This document shows, in pieces, positions 51,482 through 57,785 of a stretch of DNA of 57,785 nt. Position numbers and translations under genes: made by a program. The DNA lies in assembly GCA_902794115.1 (NCBI GenBank), contig CADBGD010000002.1, positions 1 to 57,785 of the forward strand, given 5' to 3'. This DNA is from Oscillospiraceae bacterium (GTDB lineage: Bacteria; Bacillota; Clostridia; Saccharofermentanales; Saccharofermentanaceae). The notes beneath the pieces are model-generated. The model made no database searches. It saw only the letters and a program-made list of their open reading frames with translations, and was not told where the DNA came from. Every line of letters begins with the position of its first letter. Within the stretch, counting starts at the first letter, position 1.

Positions 51482-52963
51482 ATGGAGAACAAAGAAATCA
51501 CTATTAAACTGTCGGATATCCTCGCCTCTTTTGTGAAATCCGCTTGTCTTATTGTTGCTCTGACCATCCTGTTTACAGGCCTTGGCGGAGCATTTGGTAT
51601 CTATCGGGCCCGTCGTGCCACCGTCAGCACCTCGCTGACCGATACCATTGACTCGCTCAACAAGGATATCGCCGTGAAGCAGGCCGAGATCGAGAAGCTG
51701 AAAAAGACCAACGAGACTCTGACAACAGTGAACATCCCTTATACAGAAACACGGGTCAAGCACGAACAGGATCTCAGTGACTCCCGTCGCGAATATCAGA
51801 ACAACAGCTTGTATAACCAGATCGATTCCTTTAACTGCGGCACTTCCCGTATCACCATCGGTTTCGATATTCCGATTCCCCCGGAAGCCGACGAAGATTA
51901 TTCCAATTACAGAAACAGTGAACTGATGCGTATGGTCAATGCCTGCACCATGATGTCTCCGGTCCCGAACGATATGCTGAAGGATATGGCTAAGGCAATG
52001 GGTCTTAAGGATCTCGACGAGAAGTATATCGGCGAGCTGGTCTCCATTACCAACAAGAACAATCAGTTCGTGGAACTGTGCGTGGTCCATCCGGATCCGG
52101 ATGTTGCCAAGAAGGGCTGCGAATTCCTCTATACAAAAGTTCTCGAAGAACTGGCTGAATTGAACCCGGACTGTCAGGTCACCAAAGTCGGTTCCTTTAC
52201 CGGTGTGGAAGTCAACTGGGCCATGTACCAGAAGAAGACATCTTACGAAGATAACACCGCACTTGCGGAAAAGAACCTGATCACTGACCAGGCAACATTG
52301 AACCAGTTAAATACCACTGTGGCTGACAATCAGATCCTCATTACCGCTGCAGAAGCTGAAGTAAAGAAGATGCAGGCAGATCTGTCTGCTGCCCAGAGCA
52401 AGCAGAATCACGCCCAGCAGAATAAGAGCTGGAAGAGAAGCGCACTGAAGTTCGGCATCCTCGGATTTGCCGGCGGACTGGTTCTTGCCTGCGTTCTCGT
52501 ATTCGTCAAGGATTTCCTCGGCGGAAAAGTCAGAAACAGAAACGGAGTCAGCACCCGCTACGATGTTCCTGTCCTGGGTGTGCTTCCCGGAAAGAAAAAG
52601 CGTCTTTTCGAAAAGACCATCCGCCGTCTCGAAGGCGATTCGCTCTATGAGGATAAAGACATCGTTTCTTCCGTCGCCGCCAACGTCCAGGCAGTTACCG
52701 CGAACGAAAGCGGAAAGGTCTGCCTCATCGGTACTGTGGATGAAAAAGATCCGGCTCTTTCCGACCTGCTCAAAGCCTTGAAGGGCAAGATCGAATTCAA
52801 AGGAAACCTTCTCTCCGGAGCGCAGGGAATCAAGAATCTGGAATCCTATGATCAGGTCATTCTGGTGGAAAAGAGAAACGAATCCCGCTTCAGTGCCATC
52901 TCTGACGAGATCACCCGCATCCGTTCTCTCCAGAAGAATGTAATGGGTATGATCCTGCTCTAA
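51482..52963 (+). CDS. Wzz-type chain-length determinant fused to a degenerate BY-kinase-like domain
   Basis: 493 residues from ATG 51482. Membrane helix 1 (about 18-40), an extracellular part with two coiled coils (about 55-90 and 255-310), and helix 2 (about 320-345) form the polysaccharide co-polymerase plan. The C-terminal 148 residues follow bacterial tyrosine kinases (DVPVLGVLPG ... SYDQVILVEKRNESRFSAISDEITRIRSLQKNVMGMILL split over 455-493), but the Walker A loop is gone: KVCLIGTVDEKDPALSDLL replaces GxxxxGKS. It cannot bind ATP in the usual way. It is monocistronic, with no glycosyltransferases nearby. Confidence 0.8.
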   Translation: MENKEITIKLSDILASFVKSACLIVALTILFTGLGGAFGIYRARRATVSTSLTDTIDSLNKDIAVKQAEIEKLKKTNETLTTVNIPYTETRVKHEQDLSDSRREYQNNSLYNQIDSFNCGTSRITIGFDIPIPPEADEDYSNYRNSELMRMVNACTMMSPVPNDMLKDMAKAMGLKDLDEKYIGELVSITNKNNQFVELCVVHPDPDVAKKGCEFLYTKVLEELAELNPDCQVTKVGSFTGVEVNWAMYQKKTSYEDNTALAEKNLITDQATLNQLNTTVADNQILITAAEAEVKKMQADLSAAQSKQNHAQQNKSWKRSALKFGILGFAGGLVLACVLVFVKDFLGGKVRNRNGVSTRYDVPVLGVLPGKKKRLFEKTIRRLEGDSLYEDKDIVSSVAANVQAVTANESGKVCLIGTVDEKDPALSDLLKALKGKIEFKGNLLSGAQGIKNLESYDQVILVEKRNESRFSAISDEITRIRSLQKNVMGMILL

Positions 52964-53006
52964 AGAAAAAGCGGATCCATCTGAAACCGTTGAAAACGAA
53001 ATAAAG

Positions 53007-53040
53007 AAGCCGGCATCGGGCTGTTCCGTGCCGGCTTTTT
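53007..53040 (+). terminator. Terminator of the chain-length-determinant gene
   Basis: A 9-bp stem (53007-53015 with 53029-53037), a 13-base loop and five T. It may also slow transcription of mgtE coming from the other side. Confidence 0.88.
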
Positions 53041-53073
53041 CTATGACTCAATGCTTGTGATCAACGAACTGTT

Positions 53074-54468
53074 TTATGCAACTGTGTGGAAAAGATTGAT
53101 CAGGAAGATCCATGCGCAGCCGTAATACGTAACCACTGCCACCAGATCGTTTACGGTAGTGATCAAAGGTCCGGATGCCACCGCCGGGTCTACCTTGAGG
53201 CGATGGAAAAACATCGGCACCAGTGTACCAACCAGGCTGCTGACGATCATGGCCAGCCACAGCGAGCCGCCTACACAGGCCGCCACCGCAAAGGAAAAAT
53301 GCATCGGATAGTGCTTTGCCAGCATCACGTAAAGGCCGATCCCGAGAAATGCCAGCGAGCCCAAAAGCATGCCGTTAAAAAAACCGACCCGCATTTCTTT
53401 AAATACGAACTTGATCTTCTCACTGGCTTTCAGGTGCTCATCCATAAGCACACGGATCGTAACAGCCAGCGACTGGGTGCCGACATTTCCGGCCATGTCC
53501 AGGATCAGGCTCTGAAAGCACACCACGATCGCCAGTTCCGAAACGACTGTCTCAAACAGACCTACGACTGTGGAAACGATCAGCCCTAAAACCAGAAGCG
53601 TGACCAGCCAGGGCAGTCTCTTTTTCATGCTCTGGGGAAGCGTCTCCTTCAGATCTTCCTCCGCGGTCAAGCCGGCGAGTTTCGCGTAGTCATCACCCAT
53701 CTCATCATCTACGACTTCGATGATGTCCTGGGAGGTGATTACACCCAGTACCTTGCTATCCTCATTTAATACCGGGATGGAGTCCTCGGCGTAGTCCTTG
53801 ATCTTTTCGATGGACACATCGATCTTATCGTGGTCCAGGACATACGGGTAACTTGTGACGATCAGGGATTCCAGCTTGGCAAAATCTCTGGCCTTGATCA
53901 GGTCCTTGAGGTCGATCACGCCGTAGAACTTCTCCTCCTGATCCACAACATAAATGGTGGAGATATTATCGTTATCATCTGCCTGGCGGATCAACTCTTT
54001 CATAGCCTGCTTGATCGTCAGGTCGTTCTTGATGACAACAAAGTTCGTGGTCATCTTCGAACCGATCTCATCGTCCTCATAGGACTGGATAAGTTTAATG
54101 TCCTGGGAACTCTCATCGTCCATCAAGGAGATGATCTTTTCCTGGGTCTCCTCATCTACCTCTTCGAGTACATCGACCGCGTCATCGGCGTCCATGTTTT
54201 CGAGGATCTTCGCCGCACTCTGAATGTCGAGCTCATTGATGAATTCCTCCGGATCTTCCAGGTAGGCGAAGATATCGGAAGCCTTCTCGGCGCCGAGGAT
54301 ATGATACAGTTTCTTACGTTCTTCTTTGGTGATCAGCTCGATCGCGTCCGCGATGTCGCTTTCATGGTAATCTTCGAGGAGTTCGCGCAATTCCCGGTTC
54401 GGCTTATTGCCCCGGATCAATGCAACGATCTCTTCGACTACATTTCTTGTCTCATTCTCGTTTTCCAT
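53074..54468 (-). CDS. mgtE: Magnesium transporter MgtE
   Basis: 464 residues. An N-terminal cytoplasmic superhelical domain (about 1-135), a pair of CBS domains (about 136-260; YVVDQEEKFYGVIDLKDL and VLNEDSKVLGVITSQDI) that sense Mg, a connecting helix, and five membrane helices (about 290-460). The Mg path motif in the last helices is seen as SGPLITTVNDL. ATG has GGAGGCGG upstream. Unlike many Bacillota mgtE genes, no M-box riboswitch is visible; the 5' region instead carries a short ORF and hairpin. Confidence 0.95.
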   Translation of the reverse strand: MENENETRNVVEEIVALIRGNKPNRELRELLEDYHESDIADAIELITKEERKKLYHILGAEKASDIFAYLEDPEEFINELDIQSAAKILENMDADDAVDVLEEVDEETQEKIISLMDDESSQDIKLIQSYEDDEIGSKMTTNFVVIKNDLTIKQAMKELIRQADDNDNISTIYVVDQEEKFYGVIDLKDLIKARDFAKLESLIVTSYPYVLDHDKIDVSIEKIKDYAEDSIPVLNEDSKVLGVITSQDIIEVVDDEMGDDYAKLAGLTAEEDLKETLPQSMKKRLPWLVTLLVLGLIVSTVVGLFETVVSELAIVVCFQSLILDMAGNVGTQSLAVTIRVLMDEHLKASEKIKFVFKEMRVGFFNGMLLGSLAFLGIGLYVMLAKHYPMHFSFAVAACVGGSLWLAMIVSSLVGTLVPMFFHRLKVDPAVASGPLITTVNDLVAVVTYYGCAWIFLINLFHTVA

Positions 54469-54539
54469 GCGAAAACCGCCTCCATTTGCTTAAAGTAGTA
54501 CGGCACCAAAGTGCTATTGCAAAGGGGAAGCGTTACGTG

Positions 54540-54619
54540 AAAAAAGATTCAAATCAGGATCAGAGGGAAAGACCTTGACGAAGATCGAGCCGCAAATGGT
54601 TCTCATCTGAATCCTTTTT
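54540..54619 (-). promoter_or_regulatory. Candidate attenuator hairpin in the mgtE leader
   Basis: A 15-bp stem (54605-54619 with 54540-54554, two G-U pairs) ends in a T run of six on the minus strand, with a 50-base loop. The 5' arm can instead pair with CTCTGATCCT (54568-54559), which holds the leader ORF stop. The two structures exclude each other. No M-box core was found. Confidence 0.6.
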
Positions 54620-54664
54620 CGCAGAACAGCCACGCCTTCGATAACTGCCATCAGGACTATCCAT
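54560..54664 (-). CDS. Candidate 34-residue leader peptide upstream of mgtE
   Basis: ATG 54664 is preceded by AAGGAGGTGACGAAG, one of the best ribosome sites in the window. The peptide opens MDSPDGSYRRRG: acidic residues and a proline, then three arginines. This resembles the Salmonella/E. coli MgtL leader (MEPDPTPLPRRR...), where an acidic/proline stretch destabilises ribosomes at low Mg. Its coding sequence overlaps the 5' arm of the attenuator hairpin and ends within the loop. The role in Mg control is inferred. Confidence 0.65.
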   Translation of the reverse strand: MDSPDGSYRRRGCSAKKDSDENHLRLDLRQGLSL

Positions 54665-54700
54665 CTTCGTCACCTCCTTATTCGGGGAATACCTACTGAA

Positions 54701-54729
54701 ATTATGAACGCCTCAAAGTTAAAAGTCAA
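54701..54729 (-). promoter_or_regulatory. Promoter of the mgtE leader
   Basis: TTGACT (54729-54724), 17 bases, CATAAT (54706-54701) on the minus strand. It places the transcript start near 54694, giving a leader of about 226 bases that includes the small ORF and hairpin. Confidence 0.75.
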
Positions 54730-54908
54730 CGCCGTTTTCGCGGTTTTTCCCACAAAAAAGAAATACTGTGTTTTTCCATAAAAAACCCTTCTTTTCCGTA
54801 TCGGATATTTGGGTTTCCCATTCGTCTGTTTTTCTGTTATTATATTCCCAGTTAAAATGCCCCAATAGGGTCAAATAAGTAAATAAATATATAAGCGAGG
54901 AAGAAACC

Positions 54909-57785
54909 ATGCCAAAGAGGGATGACATTAACAAGATTCTGATTATTGGTTCCGGCCCGATCATCATCGGCCAGGCGTGCGAGTTCGACTATTCCGGTAC
55001 TCAGGCCTGTAAGGCGCTGAAGAAGCTCGGTTACGAGATCGTACTGGTAAACAGCAACCCGGCGACAATCATGACTGATCCGGATGTGGCGGACATCACC
55101 TACATTGAACCTTTGAATCTGGCAAGACTGACCCAGATCATTGAAAAAGAGCGTCCGGATGCCCTTCTCCCGAACCTTGGCGGACAGTCGGGCCTGAATC
55201 TTTGCTCCGAGCTTTCTCAGGCAGGCGTCCTCGACAAATATAACGTAAAGGTTATCGGTATTCAGGTCGATGCCATCGAGCGTGGTGAAGACCGTATCGA
55301 GTTTAAGAACACCATGGCCAGACTCGGTATCGAAATGCCTCGTTCCCAGGTTGCCTATTCCGTTGACGAAGCGGTCAAGATCGCGGAAGAACTGAAATAC
55401 CCGGTCGTTCTCCGTCCTGCCTATACCATGGGTGGTGCCGGCGGCGGCCTTGTTTATAACGTAGACGAACTGAAGGTCGTCTGTGAAAGAGGTCTGCAGG
55501 CTTCTTTAGTCGGCCAGGTCCTCGTTGAAGAGTGTATCGCCGGATGGGAAGAGCTGGAGCTCGAAGTTGTCCGTGATGCCAAGGATAATGTCATCACCGT
55601 CTGCTTCATCGAGAATATCGACCCGATCGGTGTACACACCGGTGACTCCTTCTGCTCGGCTCCGATGCTCACTATCTCGGAAGATGTCCAGAAGAAACTG
55701 CAGGAGTATTCCTACAGCATCATCCGCGCCATCGGCGTAATCGGCGGCTGTAACTGCCAGTTCGCCCACGATCCGGTCAGCGGCCGTATCGTTGTTATTG
55801 AGATCAACCCGCGTACTTCCCGTTCTTCGGCTCTCGCTTCCAAAGCAACGGGTTTCCCGATCGCCCTTGTTTCTGCGATGCTGGCCTGCGGTCTGACTCT
55901 TGATGAGATCCCCTGCGGTAAGTACGGTACCCTCGACAAGTACGTACCGGACGGCGACTATGTCGTAATCAAATTCGCCCGCTGGGCTTTCGAAAAGTTC
56001 AAGGGTGCTTCCGATAAGCTGGGCACACAGATGCGTGCCGTCGGTGAGGTCATGTCCATCGGTAAGACATATAAGGAAGCCTTCCAGAAGGCGATCCGAA
56101 GCCTGGAGACCGGCCGTTACGGTTTGGGTTTTGCCAAGAACTATAACGAGCTGAGCAAGGAAGAACTGATGCACATGCTGGCATATCCGACCAGTGACAG
56201 ACAGTTCATCATCTATGAAGCACTGAGAAAGGGCGCCACTATCGAAGAGCTCTATCAGCTGACCAAGATCAAGCACTGGTTCCTGGAGCAGATGCTGGAG
56301 CTGGTTCAGGAAGAAGAATCCCTCATCAAGCTCAGCGGTTCCGTACCGGGCGAAGATATTCTCCGTCAGGCAAAGCTGGATGGTTTCTCCGACCGTTACC
56401 TCAGTAAGCTCCTTTCCGTTCCGGAAGAAGATATCCGCAACGCACGTTACCAGTACAACATCCGTGAGGCCTGGGAAGGCGTACACGTAAGTGGTACACA
56501 GGATGCTGCCTACTACTATTCCACCTATCACCTCTCCGAGGATAAGAGTCCGGTTTCCGATAAGCCGAAGATCATGATCCTCGGCGGCGGCCCGAACCGT
56601 ATCGGTCAGGGTATCGAATTCGACTACTGCTGCGTACATGCCGCTCTGGCGCTGAAGAAGATGGGCTTCGAATCCATCATCGTAAACTGCAACCCGGAGA
56701 CTGTATCCACAGACTATGACACTTCCGACAAGCTCTATTTCGAGCCGCTGACACTGGAAGATGTTCTCTCCATCCACGAGAAAGAAAAGCCGATCGGCGT
56801 AATTGCCCAGTTCGGTGGTCAGACACCTCTTAACCTGGCTGCTGATCTCAAGAAGAACGGCGTCAACATCCTCGGTACCACACCGGAGACCATTGACCTG
56901 GCCGAAGACAGAGATCACTTCCGCGCTATGATGGACCGCCTCGGTATTCCGATGCCGGAAGCCGGCATGGCCGTTACTGTCGACGACGCACTTACGATCG
57001 CAAACAAGATCGGTTATCCTGTCATGGTTCGTCCTTCCTACGTACTGGGCGGACGCGGCATGGAAGTAGTTCATGACGACGAGATGATGCGTGTGTACAT
57101 GAACGCTGCCGTTGGTGTTACACCGGATCGTCCGATCCTGATCGACCGTTTCCTGCATCACGCTACCGAGTGCGAAGCCGATGCCATTTCCGATGGCCAG
57201 CACTGCTTCGTTCCGGCTGTCATGGAGCACATCGAGCTTGCCGGCGTTCACTCCGGTGACTCCGCCTGCATCCTGCCTTCCAAGAACCTGACAGAAAAGC
57301 AGATCGCGACCATCAAGGACTACACCAAGAAGATCGCTATCGAGATGAATGTACGTGGTCTCATGAATATGCAGTACGCGATCGAAGACGATGTTGTCTA
57401 TGTACTTGAGGCAAACCCGCGTGCTTCCCGTACTGTACCGCTGGTATCCAAGGTCTGCGCCATCAACATGGTCAAGGTCGCAACCGAGATCATGACATCC
57501 GAGATCACCGGCAAGCCTTCCCCGGTTCCGGAGCTCAAGGATCGTATCATCAAGCACTACGGTGTAAAGGAAGCTGTATTCCCGTTCAACATGTTCCAGG
57601 AAGTTGACCCTGTCCTCGGACCTGAGATGAGATCCACAGGTGAGGTATTAGGTCTTTCCGATAACGTAGGTGAGGCTTACTACAAGGCTCAGGAGGCAAC
57701 ACAGACAGTTCTTCCTCTTGAGGGCAACGTATTGCTCTCGGTATGCGACAGAGATAAGGGAGACCTCCTCGAAGTTGCAAGAGGC
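54909..57785 (+). CDS. carB: Carbamoyl-phosphate synthase large subunit (3' end beyond window)
   Basis: 959 codons are present of about 1,060-1,070, so the regulatory C-terminus is cut by the window edge. Opening RDDINKILIIGSGPIIIGQACEFDYSG and the two homologous halves are diagnostic: ATP-grasp 1 (YTMGGAGGGL) and ATP-grasp 2 (VRPSYVLGGRGMEV), with the second nucleotide fold beginning KIMILGGGPNRIGQG. It makes carbamoyl phosphate for arginine and pyrimidines. The small subunit carA is not next to it; mgtE lies upstream, divergent. Codon use is strongly biased. A GCGAGGAAG ribosome site precedes ATG. Confidence 0.97.
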   Translation, partial: MPKRDDINKILIIGSGPIIIGQACEFDYSGTQACKALKKLGYEIVLVNSNPATIMTDPDVADITYIEPLNLARLTQIIEKERPDALLPNLGGQSGLNLCSELSQAGVLDKYNVKVIGIQVDAIERGEDRIEFKNTMARLGIEMPRSQVAYSVDEAVKIAEELKYPVVLRPAYTMGGAGGGLVYNVDELKVVCERGLQASLVGQVLVEECIAGWEELELEVVRDAKDNVITVCFIENIDPIGVHTGDSFCSAPMLTISEDVQKKLQEYSYSIIRAIGVIGGCNCQFAHDPVSGRIVVIEINPRTSRSSALASKATGFPIALVSAMLACGLTLDEIPCGKYGTLDKYVPDGDYVVIKFARWAFEKFKGASDKLGTQMRAVGEVMSIGKTYKEAFQKAIRSLETGRYGLGFAKNYNELSKEELMHMLAYPTSDRQFIIYEALRKGATIEELYQLTKIKHWFLEQMLELVQEEESLIKLSGSVPGEDILRQAKLDGFSDRYLSKLLSVPEEDIRNARYQYNIREAWEGVHVSGTQDAAYYYSTYHLSEDKSPVSDKPKIMILGGGPNRIGQGIEFDYCCVHAALALKKMGFESIIVNCNPETVSTDYDTSDKLYFEPLTLEDVLSIHEKEKPIGVIAQFGGQTPLNLAADLKKNGVNILGTTPETIDLAEDRDHFRAMMDRLGIPMPEAGMAVTVDDALTIANKIGYPVMVRPSYVLGGRGMEVVHDDEMMRVYMNAAVGVTPDRPILIDRFLHHATECEADAISDGQHCFVPAVMEHIELAGVHSGDSACILPSKNLTEKQIATIKDYTKKIAIEMNVRGLMNMQYAIEDDVVYVLEANPRASRTVPLVSKVCAINMVKVATEIMTSEITGKPSPVPELKDRIIKHYGVKEAVFPFNMFQEVDPVLGPEMRSTGEVLGLSDNVGEAYYKAQEATQTVLPLEGNVLLSVCDRDKGDLLEVARG

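Noticed and set aside
54469..54720. M-box (ykoK) magnesium riboswitch before mgtE
   Set aside because: The conserved M-box core could not be found; the region instead holds a short ORF and a hairpin.
54720..54908. Pyrimidine-type attenuator ahead of carB
   Set aside because: No PyrR-binding hairpin or terminator was visible in the AT-rich leader.
55506..57557. 683-codon open frame on the minus strand opposite carB
   Set aside because: The plus-strand product is clearly carbamoyl-phosphate synthase; the antisense frame is an artefact of its biased codons.

Overview
The window looks like chromosomal DNA of a Gram-positive anaerobe of the Bacillota, most likely class Clostridia and probably a gut or rumen species. 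This is inferred from gene content: FtsEX paired with a secreted M23 hydrolase, Veg, DivIC next to RqcP, an asparagine T-box, family-3 amidases, formate-tetrahydrofolate ligase and a secreted GH5 cellulase. GC content is near 50 percent and ribosome-binding sites are strong AGGAGG types. No insertion sequence, prophage, CRISPR array or rRNA operon was seen.

Layout. 0.1-6.1 kb (minus strand): one tight operon, PucR/CdaR-type regulator - ftsE - ftsX - M23 hydrolase with a poly-serine linker - methyltransferase - hslO. 6.3-7.4 kb: an MsmX/UgpC-type sugar-ABC ATPase without its permeases. 7.4-7.74 kb is a 332-bp gene-free gap holding the ATPase promoter and two arginine-operator-like boxes; it leads into argB-argD-argF-GNAT (7.7-11.4 kb). 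11.6-13.5 kb: an XRE regulator, then ispE and veg on the minus strand. 13.8-20.3 kb (plus): fhs, a degenerate beta-lactamase-fold membrane protein, the SRP RNA, dnaX, ybaB and recR. 20.4-21.3 kb (minus): divIC, rqcP and a small unknown. 21.4-24.1 kb: a metzincin-like protein, a zinc-ribbon HD protein and a lipoprotein. 24.2-24.6 kb: tRNA-Gly(CCC) and tRNA-Thr(GGT). 24.7-30.1 kb (plus): a CaCA antiporter, a sirtuin, two family-3 amidases and an SDR enzyme.

30.1-40.5 kb (minus) is an aromatic amino acid operon, tyrA - aroE/aroK fusion - aroB - aroA - aroC - aroQ/chorismate mutase fusion, running with almost no gap into a membrane-anchored GH5 cellulase and a VanZ-like protein. 40.6-43.5 kb: a VWA protein and a pgk-tpi fusion whose 5' end is broken by a 53-bp inverted/direct duplication. 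43.6-48.3 kb: a lipoprotein, a FliB-like protein, a PlsC-type acyltransferase, a zinc-ribbon membrane protein and a tiny exported protein. 48.4-51.3 kb (minus): asnS-asnA under an Asn T-box. 51.5-53.0 kb: a chain-length-determinant protein with a degenerate kinase domain. 53.1-54.7 kb: mgtE with a leader ORF overlapping a hairpin. 54.9 kb to the end: carB, cut by the window edge.

The main themes are cell-wall hydrolysis and division (FtsEX/M23, two amidases, DivIC), arginine/carbamoyl-phosphate and aromatic biosynthesis, and leader-based control (T-box for Asn, a candidate peptide attenuator for Mg). The two signals most worth a second look are the mgtE leader peptide (54540-54729) and the disrupted start of pgk-tpi (43309-43435).
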